Notes: generated by a model not told the origin, from the letters alone. A stretch of 64,000 bases of DNA from Clostridioides difficile_D (GCA_945861085.1 OX244046.1:1736001-1800000), one strand, 5' to 3'. Positions 1-9,191 are shown, counted from the first letter of the stretch. Translations and numbers: made by a program.

Positions 1-601
1 TTTCGTCCTCTTTACTTCCTGTAAACAAAATTGGTATTTCTAATTTGCACAACTCTTTATGAAATAAAGGGCGTTTCTCATTGGCACATTGTAATAGAGC
101 TTTTGTATCAAGAGTAACAACATTTTCCCAATCTCCGCCTTGACACCATTCATAAAATTTTCGTGCTTGCATATCATGTTTTGATTTTTCTCGTCCAGTG
201 ATTAGATTATCTACAAAGTTATCATTAAGAGTACGTCCATCAAAGCTATCTGCTATAATTGCCTCAACTAAATCAGGACGTTCTAACCCCGCATTAACAG
301 CTACCCATGCGCCACCACTTGTTCCAATCAAGCCAACTCTACCACAATTTAAATGCTCAATTAGTGCTATCGTCTGTAAGGCTTCATCATGCCATATATC
401 AGGAGAAAATTGCTCAACTCTATCTGACTGTCCATTACCTAAAAAATCAATTAAAATACATCTGAAATTTTCTGCATAGAGTGGCATAAGTGCTTCAAAC
501 ATTTTAGAAGAAGCAGTATTACCATGCAGGAAAATTATCGGTTTACCTTGTCCATATTCTTTATAAAAACAAGCATTACCTTGATATTGAAAATATGACA
601 T
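1..601 (-). CDS. alpha/beta hydrolase, cut by the left window edge
   Basis: I translated this by hand from the minus strand. It starts at the ATG at 601-599 after an AGGAGG site and stays open for 200 codons to the window edge. The order of elements is that of an alpha/beta hydrolase: a beta strand ending in the oxyanion motif HGNT (residues 26-29), then the nucleophile elbow GTSGG with the predicted catalytic Ser95. A TGSKED stretch (about 194-199) ends where the catalytic Asp is expected, and the catalytic His would lie beyond the window. There is no signal peptide, so it should be cytosolic. The substrate cannot be told; relatives include esterases, haloperoxidase-like and MhpC-type enzymes. 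CGT/CGA arginine codons (RPD, GRT, GRE) are unusual for this genome and suggest a recent arrival. Confidence 0.85.
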   Translation of the reverse strand, partial: MSYFQYQGNACFYKEYGQGKPIIFLHGNTASSKMFEALMPLYAENFRCILIDFLGNGQSDRVEQFSPDIWHDEALQTIALIEHLNCGRVGLIGTSGGAWVAVNAGLERPDLVEAIIADSFDGRTLNDNFVDNLITGREKSKHDMQARKFYEWCQGGDWENVVTLDTKALLQCANEKRPLFHKELCKLEIPILFTGSKEDE

Positions 602-682
602 AGATTGTCCTCCTTTTTATTTACTAAGTTAATTATAGCAATATGGATATGAATGAAAAACCTCATGTTCTTTCTTAGAATA

Positions 683-714
683 AAAATGTGCCACGCATAA
701 ATCGTGACACATTT
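683..714 (-). terminator. rho-independent terminator after the CD3324-like gene
   Basis: The arms aaatgtgccacg (684-695) and cgtgacacattt (703-714) pair with one wobble around a short loop. Read on the minus strand the stem is followed by T residues. It lies just past the stop of the small minus-strand gene at 719. Confidence 0.7.
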
Positions 715-718
715 CTAA

Positions 719-988
719 TTATAAATTTTGCTGTTTGAGTATTCTTTGTATGCTTTTCTCTGCCAAAAAGTATTTCTCTGATAACTGCTTGATGCTCATT
801 CCATTTTGGAAGTTCAGACAGATTTGAGAATTACGAGAAGCTAAGACTTGTTTGGTGTCTGTGTTTTCACCCCAATGTTTTTTGTGTTCTTGCTTTTTGG
901 GAATATAAACTACTTTACCATCTATATATTCTTGCACTTGCTCAATCAGTTCTTTAGGCAGTAAGTCAATTAAATTTTGATAGCTCAT
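719..988 (-). CDS. small HTH protein of the CD3324-like family
   Basis: An 89-residue protein with an N-terminal helical stretch (LIDLLPKELIEQVQEYIDG), the signature YIPKK followed by WGENTDTKQ, and a C-terminal helix-turn-helix (about residues 62-87, MSIKQLSEKYFLAEKSIQR). I recognise this arrangement from the small Firmicute family annotated as CD3324-like, related to Mor-type DNA-binding proteins, probably transcriptional regulators. A good ribosome site (AGGAGG, just upstream on the minus strand) supports the ATG. It precedes the hydrolase on the same strand with about 118 bp and a terminator between them, so the two are probably transcribed separately. The target is unknown. Confidence 0.75.
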   Translation of the reverse strand: MSYQNLIDLLPKELIEQVQEYIDGKVVYIPKKQEHKKHWGENTDTKQVLASRNSQICLNFQNGMSIKQLSEKYFLAEKSIQRILKQQNL

Positions 989-1445
989 TTTGCACCTCCT
1001 AAATCATTACTCTTTAGGATTAGCAAAGGCTACTGCCACTTACAATTAAACAATAAGATTTTGTCATTATGTACAATAGCCTTTGCTATGCACAAGTTCC
1101 AATTCCCATAAACTAAATACTCCTTTCTAATTTGAAGAATTTATCTGAACATTGATTTCACTTTTAAGAGTGAGTTCAATGACAAATTCACCTTTTTATT
1201 ATATATATTCAGGCAAATAATTGCAACTGCCTTTGTATGATGATATTTTATTTTAGTCAATACTATAATATGTGTATTTATGTCATGAAAGTAATAAGAA
1301 TAGTAAAACTTAGTCAGGAAGAATAATTATGAAGTGGACAATAGAGAAATTTGATTTAAGTTTTTTTGAAAATTTATTGACAAATCTAAGTTGCAAATAT
1401 TATACTAAACTTAATAAATAAAGTTTATAAAGTAAGGTGTTGTTT
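989..1445. other. intergenic region with the sugar-operon promoter
   Basis: No gene is seen here. The stretch holds a 12-bp inverted repeat, tagcaaaggcta (1021-1032) with tagcctttgcta (1077-1088). An imperfect hairpin built from cattga..cact lies near 1152-1182. The promoter and dyad of the downstream operon are listed separately. The divergent genes on each side fit a shared control region. Confidence 0.5.
1377..1427 (+). promoter_or_regulatory. sigma-A-like promoter and dyad before the ROK operon
   Basis: TTGACA at 1377-1382 is followed 17 bp later by TTATAC (1400-1405). Directly downstream the dyad taaactt (1406-1412) and aagttta (1421-1427) covers the expected start site. ROK repressors bind AT-rich palindromes, so this may be an autoregulatory operator. 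The operator role is inference. Confidence 0.55.
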
Positions 1446-2540
1446 ATGAAAAATATAGTTGGAAAACCACAAACGATAAAAAAAGTAAATGAAGATTTAA
1501 TAAAAAATATTATAAAAAATGAAGGTCCTATAACAAAACCAGAAATTTCAAGTATTACTGAATTGAGTTTAGCCACAGTTAATAAGATTGTAGAGCAATT
1601 AGCTTTGAAAAATGAAGTTAAAGTAAGTGGACTAAGTGAATCTACTGGAGGAAGAAGAGCTCAATTATTTGAAATAAATGCAAACTTAGAACACGTAATA
1701 GCTTTATATTATTATAGAAATAGTTGTATAGGGGTAGTTGCCAATTTACTAGGTGAAATAATTTATCAAGAAGAATTTAATATAAGAATGGATACGTATG
1801 AAAACGTTAACCAAGATACTTTTTTTGTTATAGATACTTTAATCAAAAAGGAAAGGGGAAACAATATAAGAGCTATTGGGATTGGTGTACCAGGCGTTGT
1901 AAAAAAAGGTATAGTTAAAAATATACCAACTATAAAAAGTTGGGAAGGTATAAATTTGGAAAATTTAATAAAGAGTAAATACAATACTAAAGTATTTATA
2001 GAAAATGATACAAATATTACTACTATCGGGATTTATCAAAAACAGTATAAAGACATATATAAAAATATGGCTCTTATGTATCTAGAAGATGGGATTGGCT
2101 CAGGTATAGTTATAAATGGTGAATTATATTTAGGTTCTACAAATTTTGCTGGAGAATTAAGTTATTTAAATATGGAGTTTGGTAAATATAACTCCAATAA
2201 CTTAAATCTTGAAGATTATATTATGAGTTTAAGAAAAATATATTTAGAAAGTAAAGATAAGAAATTTAAGAAAGAAATTTTATCTATAATATCAAATTTT
2301 ATAAGGACTCTTATATGTGTCTTAAATCCACAAGCGATGATTATACAATGTAGCATATTAACTAAGATTGACATGGAATTTATAGAAAAAGATATAAGTA
2401 ATAGTGTTGGAGAAGAAAATTTTCCTAAATTAATAAAAGTAGAGTCATTGAGAGAAGGAAGTATAAATGGAGTAATTAGTATGTGTTTAAAAGAAACTGA
2501 CTATCAATATTCCTTATCTAATAAAAAAGGAGGATATTAA
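1446..2540 (+). CDS. ROK-family transcriptional regulator
   Basis: The protein has an N-terminal winged helix-turn-helix (residues about 10-70: GPITKPEISSITELSLATVNKI type) followed by a ROK sugar-kinase-like domain. IGVPGVV (about 145-151) and FIENDTN (about 184-190) match the ROK core. The zinc-binding CGxxGC cluster normal for ROK kinases is not seen, so a sensory rather than catalytic role is likely. ATG 1446 is preferred over the in-frame GTG at 1437, because that GTG is part of the TAAGGTG ribosome site. It is the first gene of a sugar operon and probably represses it until a sugar or sugar phosphate binds. Confidence 0.88.
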   Translation: MKNIVGKPQTIKKVNEDLIKNIIKNEGPITKPEISSITELSLATVNKIVEQLALKNEVKVSGLSESTGGRRAQLFEINANLEHVIALYYYRNSCIGVVANLLGEIIYQEEFNIRMDTYENVNQDTFFVIDTLIKKERGNNIRAIGIGVPGVVKKGIVKNIPTIKSWEGINLENLIKSKYNTKVFIENDTNITTIGIYQKQYKDIYKNMALMYLEDGIGSGIVINGELYLGSTNFAGELSYLNMEFGKYNSNNLNLEDYIMSLRKIYLESKDKKFKKEILSIISNFIRTLICVLNPQAMIIQCSILTKIDMEFIEKDISNSVGEENFPKLIKVESLREGSINGVISMCLKETDYQYSLSNKKGGY

Positions 2541-2541
2541 T

Positions 2542-3489
2542 GTGAAACATTTGATTTCAATAGATGGAGGAGGAACAAAAACTAAATTTTGTGTAAGTGA
2601 TTTAGATGGAAACATACTTAAAGAACATACCACTGGTTCAACTAATTACAAGTCAGTTGGAATTCAAAAAACATATGAAAATATTAATAATGGATTTAAA
2701 AAATTATTAAAAGATTTACATATCGATTACGACGATATTGAGTATACTGTATTTGGTATATCTGGTTGTGATTCTCCTAATGATTATAAGATTATAATGG
2801 ATGAAATATTAAAAATTGGGATTAACAAAGAAAAAATATATCTAGTAAATGATGCAGTTTTAGCTTTTTATGCACAAACTGATGCTCCTGGTCTAGTAAT
2901 TGTGGCTGGTACAGGTTCAATTATATTAGGAATTAAAGGAGATGGGGAAATATATAGAGTTGGTGGATGGGGATATAATTTTAGTGATTTGGGTTCTGGA
3001 TATGATATAGGAAGAAAATTATTAAAGAAGGTTTTACTTTATTGTGATGGATGTCATGAATATAGTGATTTATTTAATTGTGTTTTGGATTTCTTTGGAG
3101 CAAATAGTTTTGAGCAACTTACATATATAATTACTGAGATAAACAATAATGTTGAAATAGCAAACTTAGCTTCATTAGTGATTGATTGTGCCAAACAAGG
3201 TGACAAATTGGCTATTGAAATATTAAGAGAGTCATCAACTGAACTGTCTAAATTAGCTCAAGTAATATTGAGTAAAATATCTAATTCAATGAAAAGGGAT
3301 AAAAGCAAAATAAATATAGTTTTGTCTGGTGGTACGTTAAATAAAACTGTATATGCTCAAATGTTAATGAATAATTTAAAAACAGAAAATATAGATAAAA
3401 ATTTAAAATTTATACCTCAAGAAAAACAGCCTGTATATGGAGGTATAAGACTTGCTATGGCATTAGCTAACAGGAGGGTCCATGGATAG
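2542..3489 (+). CDS. BadF/BadG-type sugar kinase (N-acetylglucosamine kinase-like)
   Basis: A 315-residue ASKHA-fold kinase. IDGGGTKTKF (residues 7-16) is the phosphate-1 motif. NDAVLAFYA (about 105-113) and VIVAGTGSI (about 120-128) are the second set of ATP-binding motifs, and VLSGGTLNK (about 262-270) is the adenosine motif. This matches the BadF/BadG/BcrA/BcrD family branch that contains eukaryotic-type GlcNAc kinases. The start is GTG 2542 after AAAGGAGG, one base beyond the ROK stop. It probably phosphorylates the sugar released by the neighbouring glycosidase-like protein and imported by the ABC system. The exact sugar is unknown; an amino sugar is a guess from the family. Confidence 0.82.
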   Translation: MKHLISIDGGGTKTKFCVSDLDGNILKEHTTGSTNYKSVGIQKTYENINNGFKKLLKDLHIDYDDIEYTVFGISGCDSPNDYKIIMDEILKIGINKEKIYLVNDAVLAFYAQTDAPGLVIVAGTGSIILGIKGDGEIYRVGGWGYNFSDLGSGYDIGRKLLKKVLLYCDGCHEYSDLFNCVLDFFGANSFEQLTYIITEINNNVEIANLASLVIDCAKQGDKLAIEILRESSTELSKLAQVILSKISNSMKRDKSKINIVLSGGTLNKTVYAQMLMNNLKTENIDKNLKFIPQEKQPVYGGIRLAMALANRRVHG

Positions 3490-4666
3490 AAAAAAAGTAA
3501 TAGTACAAATTTTTACTGGAGGTTTTAAAACTAAAGAAATAAAATTCAATGATATAAAGTGTAAGCTACTAGAATTACTGGACTGTATTGATATAGAAAA
3601 GGTTATCATGGGATGGAATGTAGATGAAGAATTATATGTAGAAACTAAAAAACTATTAAATAAATATAATGTTGAATTATATCTTTGGTTACCATGTTTT
3701 TCAGAAATAGGACTACTTGAAAAAAGTAATTTACTAGTCGATTATGCGGGAAAGGAAGTCAAGGGCTATACTTTACAAGAAGATGAAAATTTTGAATTTT
3801 ATTGCCCAAATAATAAGAAAAATATAGAAAATATAAAGAAAGTATATAGTACTTATTTTAGTGAAATTAAGTTTGATGGAATTTTTTTAGATAAAATAAG
3901 GTATGGCTCTTTTTCAAATAAACTAAATGGTGTTTTTAATTGTTTTTGTGAAGATTGTTTAAATATATATGAAGAAAATAATATTGATAAAAAGTCGTTA
4001 ATGATAGAGATGAATAATGTGTCTAATGGAGTTCTAGATAATGAAGATACTCCATTTGGTATAACAGAATACATTAATGGAAAATACAAATTTAAAAATA
4101 AAATATGGGAAGATTTTTTTGAAACAAAAAATCAAAATATATACAAGGCATTACTAGAAATAAGTAGTTATTTTAAAAGTAAAGGATTGAAAATAGGTAT
4201 AGATACATTTTCTCCTTTTATTTCTTACTTTGCAGGTCAAGATTTAGAAAAATTACAAGAAGTAGCAGATTTTATAAAACCAATGATGTATAGAATTACA
4301 AAAGCTCCAGCTGGTCTACCATTTGAATTTGAAAGGCTGATTGATGAATCCATACATAAAAATAAAGAGATTGCAAAAAGAAATTTCTTAGATATTTTAG
4401 GAATTAGAGAGTATGAAGGAGATATATATCCTATAAAATTTGTACTAGAGGAAATCGATTTTATGACAAAAAATCTTAATAGAGAGATATATGTAGGAAT
4501 TGAAATAAATAAAAAAGAAATTATAGCTCCTGTTACACCTAAATACATAAGTGAAAATCTTTCAAACATAAATAAAACAGCAGTAAAAGGATATGTTTTA
4601 TCTTGGGATTTGTTATCAGCACCAAAAGAAAATATTGATGAAATTATAAAATGGTTTTGGAATTAG
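3482..4666 (+). CDS. putative TIM-barrel glycoside hydrolase-like protein
   Basis: A 394-residue protein with no signal peptide or membrane segment. The stretch FDGIFLDKIRYGS (about residues 129-141) matches the beta-strand motif (DGI-x-LD-x-IRY) seen in bacterial glycosyl-hydrolase-like TIM barrels of the GHL10/DUF4015 type. ADFIKPMMY (about 261-269) and GYVLSWDLL near the C-terminus look like later barrel strands. It overlaps the kinase by 8 bp (ATGG after AGGAGG), so the two are translationally coupled. A cytosolic location beside an importer suggests it acts on an imported oligosaccharide or glycoside. Family placement is by motif only. Confidence 0.6.
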   Translation: MDRKKVIVQIFTGGFKTKEIKFNDIKCKLLELLDCIDIEKVIMGWNVDEELYVETKKLLNKYNVELYLWLPCFSEIGLLEKSNLLVDYAGKEVKGYTLQEDENFEFYCPNNKKNIENIKKVYSTYFSEIKFDGIFLDKIRYGSFSNKLNGVFNCFCEDCLNIYEENNIDKKSLMIEMNNVSNGVLDNEDTPFGITEYINGKYKFKNKIWEDFFETKNQNIYKALLEISSYFKSKGLKIGIDTFSPFISYFAGQDLEKLQEVADFIKPMMYRITKAPAGLPFEFERLIDESIHKNKEIAKRNFLDILGIREYEGDIYPIKFVLEEIDFMTKNLNREIYVGIEINKKEIIAPVTPKYISENLSNINKTAVKGYVLSWDLLSAPKENIDEIIKWFWN

Positions 4667-4675
4667 TGAGGTGAT

Positions 4676-6175
4676 ATGGTGAGTAAAATATTGGAAATGC
4701 AGCAAATATATAAAAGTTTTGGAAAGGTGGATGTTTTAAAGGGTATAAATTTTGAGTTAGAAAAGGGTGAAGTAAGGGCTCTTTTGGGAGCTAATGGAGC
4801 AGGAAAATCTACACTTATTAAAATTTTAGGAGGAGTTCATTCTCAAACTAAAGGTAAAGTAATTTTAAATGAGAATGAAATAATGTTTAAAAATCCACAT
4901 CATTCTAAAGAAAATGGGATTAGTATAATTTATCAAGAATTAAGTTTGATACCAACACTTACAGTACTTGAAAATATTTTTCTTGGTAGGGAAACTTTAA
5001 AAGGAATTGTGTTTTTAAATAAGAAAGATATGTTTGAAGAATATATGAAAATTTGTGAAGACTTTGATTTTAATATAGACCCACATACAGTAGTTTCTAA
5101 TTTAAGCGTAGCAAATCAGCAAATGGTTGAGATAATGAAAGCTGTTTCATGTAATTCTGAAATTATCATAATGGATGAACCAACAACATCACTTACTAAT
5201 AATGAAAAAGATGGGCTATTTAAAATAATAAACAGATTAAAGTCTAAAGGTAAAACAATAGTTTATATTTCTCATATATTGGAGGAAGTTTTAAAAATAT
5301 GTAATAGCGCAAGTATAATGAAAAATGGAACTATGGTTGGAACTTATGATGTAGGGGATTTAACTAAATTAAAAATAACTCAACTTATGACAGGAAATGA
5401 TAATCACAAACTTATTGAGAAGAAGGACTATACATTTGCAAAGTATGAAGAAAGTCCAGTACTAGAAGTAAAGAATATAAGTTGGTCTAACAAAATAAAA
5501 AATGTTTCATTTAAAGTTTATAAAGGAGAAGTTGTAGGTCTTGCAGGTCTTGTAGGTTCGAGAAGAACTGAAATTATAAATTTGATATTTGGGATAGATA
5601 ATAAAGATAGTGGAGACATTTTTATCAATGGTAAAAAAGTAGACATAACTTCTCCTAAAGTTGCTATAAAAAATAAAATAGGACTGATTCCTGAAGATAG
5701 AAAAAATTTAGGACTAATTTTAGAACAAGCTATATATACGAATTCAGCATCAGTACAAATTGATAAGTTCAAGAAATTCTTGTTTATAGATAAAAATAGA
5801 GAAATTGAGTTTTCACAAAAAGGTGTTAAGGAATTAGGAATAAAAGTTAGCGATGTAAAGCAAGAAGTAAAAGCGCTTAGTGGCGGAAATCAACAAAAAG
5901 TAGTAGTTTCTAAATGGTTAGAGAAAGATTTAGATTTAATAATATATGATGAGCCGACAAAAGGAATAGATATTGCTGCAAAAGAAGATATTTTCAATAC
6001 AATCAAAGAATTTTCAAGTAAAGGAATAGGAGTAATATTTATATCTTCTGATTTAGAAGAAGTAATAAGAGTAAGTGATAGAATTTTAGTAATTAGAGAA
6101 GGTTCTATTGTAGATGATTTAAAAAATGAGAATATAAAGGTTCAAGACATAATGAACAGTATATTTAATGTATAA
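4676..6175 (+). CDS. sugar ABC transporter ATP-binding protein (RbsA/MglA type)
   Basis: 499 residues with two tandem ABC domains, as in ribose and galactose importers. The first domain has Walker A GANGAGKST (about 38-46), Q-loop YQELS, and Walker B IIIMDEPTT (about 162-170). The second has a degenerate P-loop region, GLVGSRRTEI (about 290-299), in place of GxxGxGKS, as is normal for this subfamily. It is followed by signature LSGGNQQK (about 401-408) and Walker B LIIYDEPTKGID. The start is ATG 4676 after GAGGTG. It energises uptake with the permease and binding protein that follow. Confidence 0.93.
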   Translation: MVSKILEMQQIYKSFGKVDVLKGINFELEKGEVRALLGANGAGKSTLIKILGGVHSQTKGKVILNENEIMFKNPHHSKENGISIIYQELSLIPTLTVLENIFLGRETLKGIVFLNKKDMFEEYMKICEDFDFNIDPHTVVSNLSVANQQMVEIMKAVSCNSEIIIMDEPTTSLTNNEKDGLFKIINRLKSKGKTIVYISHILEEVLKICNSASIMKNGTMVGTYDVGDLTKLKITQLMTGNDNHKLIEKKDYTFAKYEESPVLEVKNISWSNKIKNVSFKVYKGEVVGLAGLVGSRRTEIINLIFGIDNKDSGDIFINGKKVDITSPKVAIKNKIGLIPEDRKNLGLILEQAIYTNSASVQIDKFKKFLFIDKNREIEFSQKGVKELGIKVSDVKQEVKALSGGNQQKVVVSKWLEKDLDLIIYDEPTKGIDIAAKEDIFNTIKEFSSKGIGVIFISSDLEEVIRVSDRILVIREGSIVDDLKNENIKVQDIMNSIFNV

Positions 6176-6197
6176 AAAATGAAAGTGGAGGACTGAG

Positions 6198-7148
6198 ATG
6201 AAGAAAGCTTTTGAGAAATTAAATTTAAGAGATTATGGAGTATTACTAGGTTTTTTGGCTTTATGTATAGCTATAAGTATTGCAACTCCATCATTTTTAG
6301 GTAAACAAAATATACTTAATCTTTTACGACAATCTTCTATAATTGGAATAATTTCAGCCGGTATGACTTTTGTTATAATATCTGGAAACTTTGATATATC
6401 TGTTGGAGCAGTAGCAGCTCTTGCAGGTGCTATAACAATGAAATTTGCAACTGGTGGAACTAATTTGTTTGCATCCATGTTCTTAGGTATAACGATTTGT
6501 GCAGTAATAGGATTAATCAATGGTATAGTAGTTGCAAAGATAAACGTACCATCACTAATAGCTACTATGGCTATGGTCACTATTGTAAGAGGATTACTGT
6601 TGATGCTTACAGGCGGGTATCCAATTACTGAAAATATACCAATACTTGATTACATTGGAAATGGACATTTGTTTAATATACCAATACCAGTATTAATTTT
6701 CTTTCTGGTGGTGTTAGCTTCGTTTATTGTACTTAACAAAACTAAATTTGGTAGATACGTTTATTCTGTAGGAGGGAATCAAGAGGCAAGTAAGCTTAAT
6801 GGTATAAATGTAGATTCTCATAAAATAAAAGTATTTATTATTAATGCTGTGCTTGCAGGAATAGCTGGAATCGTACTAACTGGAAGACTTGGAACTGCAA
6901 CTGCGATTGCAGGTGAAGGATATGATATGGATGCAATTGCATCTGTAGTAATAGGAGGTACATCAGTGGCAGGAGGCTCTGGATCTGTACTTAAAACTGT
7001 TATAGGAGTGTTACTTATGAGTGTTATAAACAACAGTTTTAATCTTCTTGGAATAGATGTATATTTCCAGTACATATTTAAAGGGTTAATAATTTTAGCA
7101 GCAGTTGGATTTGATTCTTATAGCAAGAAAAAGCTTGCTGCAAGATAA
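6198..7148 (+). CDS. sugar ABC transporter permease (RbsC type)
   Basis: A 316-residue polytopic membrane protein with about 8-10 hydrophobic segments. It carries motifs of the ribose/xylose/galactoside permease family (BPD_transp_2): GMTFVIISGNFDISVG near residues 54-69 and VGGNQEASKLNGI at about 193-205. It forms the transmembrane pore with the preceding ATPase, 22 bp upstream. The start has a GTGGAGGACTG ribosome site. Confidence 0.93.
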   Translation: MKKAFEKLNLRDYGVLLGFLALCIAISIATPSFLGKQNILNLLRQSSIIGIISAGMTFVIISGNFDISVGAVAALAGAITMKFATGGTNLFASMFLGITICAVIGLINGIVVAKINVPSLIATMAMVTIVRGLLLMLTGGYPITENIPILDYIGNGHLFNIPIPVLIFFLVVLASFIVLNKTKFGRYVYSVGGNQEASKLNGINVDSHKIKVFIINAVLAGIAGIVLTGRLGTATAIAGEGYDMDAIASVVIGGTSVAGGSGSVLKTVIGVLLMSVINNSFNLLGIDVYFQYIFKGLIILAAVGFDSYSKKKLAAR

Positions 7149-7169
7149 AAAAAGAGGGGGAATTTTTTT

Positions 7170-8132
7170 ATGAAAAAATTAATGAAACATTTAACATTAC
7201 TGTTATCGCTTGTTGTGATATTCAGCTTAGTTGGATGCTCAAATGATGGTAGCAAAGGAAAAGAGGGAGAAAAGAAAATAGCAGTATTATTGCCAGGTTC
7301 AACAGGTTACTTTGTAGCAACTAAACAAGGTATAGATGCAAAATCTAAAGAATTAGGTGTAAGTGTAGAATATGCAGATGCTCAATGGGATGCTAGTAAA
7401 CAATTATCACAAGCTGAAGATTTTATGGCTAAAGGGGTAGACATGATTGCATTATGTGGAGTTGATTCTGCTGTAAGTGAGAGAATAGTTAAAGCTGCTA
7501 ATGATTCAGATGTTCCTATAATAGCATTTACAAATTCTATAGGAAGTAACCCAACTGGAGAATTTAAAGGTTTAGTTACATATATAGGACAAAATGAGGA
7601 AGAGACAGGAGCATTAACAGGTAAAATTGCTAAAAACTTATTAGGAGAAACTGGTGGAAAGGCTGTATCAATAGAAGGTGTTCCAGGAACTACTCCACAA
7701 GTATTAAGAAAAAAAGGACTTGAAAAAGAACTAAAAGATAGTAATATAAAAATAGTTTATAATCAAACTTCAAATTGGGAGAAAGAGCAAGCTTTAAAAG
7801 TAACAGAAGACTTAATTCAAAAGAAAACTGATTTTAATGTTATAATATGCCAAGATGATAACTCTGCTACAGGTGCAGGACAAGCTTTAAAAGATGCTGG
7901 TCTTAAAGATAAAGTTAAAGTTATAGGTTTGGGTGGAAGTAAAGATGGATTAAAAGCTATAACTGATGGGTTAATAGATGGTACAACTTATATGTCTGCT
8001 GTGGAAGAAGGTGGATTAGTCATAGAAAAGGCATCTAAATTCCTTAAAGGTGAAAAAGTGGAACCCGTTACACAAATTAAACAAGTTGAAGTTAATAAGG
8101 ATAATATTTCAGAGTTCAAGGGTGAATGGTAA
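7170..8132 (+). CDS. sugar-binding lipoprotein of the ABC importer (RbsB type)
   Basis: 320 residues. A lipoprotein signal (hydrophobic residues 7-22, lipobox LVGC with Cys23) is followed by a periplasmic-binding-protein I fold. AVLLPGSTGYFVATKQGI opens the first lobe, and VDMIALCGVDS and VPIIAFTNS are core strands. DDNSATGAGQALKDAG near 220-235 matches the hinge and second lobe of ribose-type binding proteins. It is tethered to the outer face of the membrane and delivers the sugar to the permease. It ends the operon and a strong terminator follows. The ligand cannot be told from sequence. Confidence 0.93.
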   Translation: MKKLMKHLTLLLSLVVIFSLVGCSNDGSKGKEGEKKIAVLLPGSTGYFVATKQGIDAKSKELGVSVEYADAQWDASKQLSQAEDFMAKGVDMIALCGVDSAVSERIVKAANDSDVPIIAFTNSIGSNPTGEFKGLVTYIGQNEEETGALTGKIAKNLLGETGGKAVSIEGVPGTTPQVLRKKGLEKELKDSNIKIVYNQTSNWEKEQALKVTEDLIQKKTDFNVIICQDDNSATGAGQALKDAGLKDKVKVIGLGGSKDGLKAITDGLIDGTTYMSAVEEGGLVIEKASKFLKGEKVEPVTQIKQVEVNKDNISEFKGEW

Positions 8133-8159
8133 GTATCATAGATAATAAATAAAATTTTC

Positions 8160-8197
8160 AGAGTTACTTTATATAGTTTCTAAAGTAACTCTTTTTT
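8160..8197 (+). terminator. terminator of the sugar operon
   Basis: Perfect 12-bp arms agagttacttta (8160-8171) and taaagtaactct (8181-8192) with a 9-nt loop are followed by a T run. It lies 27 bp after the binding-protein stop. Confidence 0.9.
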
Positions 8198-8502
8198 AAA
8201 TTTAACTTAGTGATAAATTGTTGGATAGTATTTCTAAACAAATAAAAAATTAATATAAACAAAGATTTAATTATACTAAATTATAAGTAAAATTAATATA
8301 AACTTTTGTAAAAAAGGAAAACGTCTGAGGTATTGAAAATACTGTGATATGGGTGATGAACTAAAAAAACATAAAAAAACATAAAAAAATTGTTGAAAAA
8401 AATATAAAAATTTTGTATAATTAAAGATTCGAAAAGTGCGGTATACAAAGCCAATTCTTTTGTATATAATATATATAAATTAAGAAAAAGGAAGGGATAT
8501 GT
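8198..8502 (+). promoter_or_regulatory. intergenic region with promoter for the YitT-type gene
   Basis: No ORF is supported. TTGAAA (8393-8398) and TATAAT (8416-8421) are 17 bp apart and form a good sigma-A promoter. The transcribed leader can fold a small hairpin from atacaaa and ttttgtat (about 8441-8464). Nothing else recognisable lies between the terminator and this promoter. Confidence 0.6.
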
Positions 8503-9135
8503 ATGGCCAGGCGGTTATTTTTAGAAAGGATTGGACTTATATTTTTAGGTTCAGCAATATTAGCATTTGGAGTTTACAATTTTTATTATTTAAACAACAT
8601 AACAGAAGGTGGAGTGTTAGGTATTTTACTACTGTTAAAAAATTTATTCAATATACAACCAGCAATAGCAAATGTTGTAATAGATGGTTTACTACTTTTA
8701 GTAGGATATAAATTTTTCGGTAAAAAATTCCTTATATATTCAATAGTAGCTTCTATAACTTTTTCAGTGTTATACGACTTATTTGAGGCTATAGGACCTC
8801 TGGTACCACAATCAGAAAACATGCTTTTATCAACTATTTTGGCAGGTGTAACTGTTGGAACAGGTGTAGGTATAGTAGTAAAAGCAGGTTGTGCATCAGG
8901 AGGAGACGATGCTTTAGCATTAGTAATTTCTAAGACTACATCTTTGAACATAGGGCAAGTTTATTTAGCAACAGATGTTATTGTATTGTTGTTATCATTA
9001 TTTTATCTATCAGCTTTTGACATATTTTACTCTTTGATTGCTGTTACAATTAGTGGCAAAGTAATTGATTTTATTTATTATCATGGTAAAAGTTTGGATA
9101 TGGATATAAGTAATGATATAGTTGCAGAATGTTAA
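8503..9135 (+). CDS. YitT/YczE-family membrane protein
   Basis: A 210-residue integral membrane protein with about five hydrophobic segments. It resembles the N-terminal membrane portion of the YitT family (DUF161). An asparagine-containing first segment reads GVYNFYYLNNITEGGVLG (about 24-41), and the Gly-rich GVTVGTGVGIVVKAGCASGGDD (split over about 115-136) matches the YitT signature. The C-terminal DUF2179 domain of full-length YitT is absent, so it is the short form. ATG 8503 follows GGAAGG; the ATG at 8499 opens a different, short frame. Function is unknown; small-molecule or ion transport has been suggested for the family. It is monocistronic with its own terminator. Confidence 0.8.
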   Translation: MARRLFLERIGLIFLGSAILAFGVYNFYYLNNITEGGVLGILLLLKNLFNIQPAIANVVIDGLLLLVGYKFFGKKFLIYSIVASITFSVLYDLFEAIGPLVPQSENMLLSTILAGVTVGTGVGIVVKAGCASGGDDALALVISKTTSLNIGQVYLATDVIVLLLSLFYLSAFDIFYSLIAVTISGKVIDFIYYHGKSLDMDISNDIVAEC

Positions 9136-9167
9136 TATAAATTAAATAACTTTAGATTTTATTAGAG

Positions 9168-9191
9168 GTGGCAAATTTGCCACTTTTTTTT
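9168..9191 (+). terminator. terminator after the YitT-type gene
   Basis: The perfect palindrome gtggcaaatttgccac (9168-9183) is followed by a run of eight T. Confidence 0.9.

Noticed and set aside
198..479. Plus-strand ORF of 93 codons
   Set aside because: It lies antisense inside the alpha/beta hydrolase, which has clear catalytic motifs and a ribosome site. The plus-strand product has no recognisable domain.
8499..8711. 70-codon ORF overlapping the YitT-type gene
   Set aside because: It is the +1 frame of the YitT-type gene, ends early and shows no family features. The ATG at 8503 has the better-spaced ribosome site.
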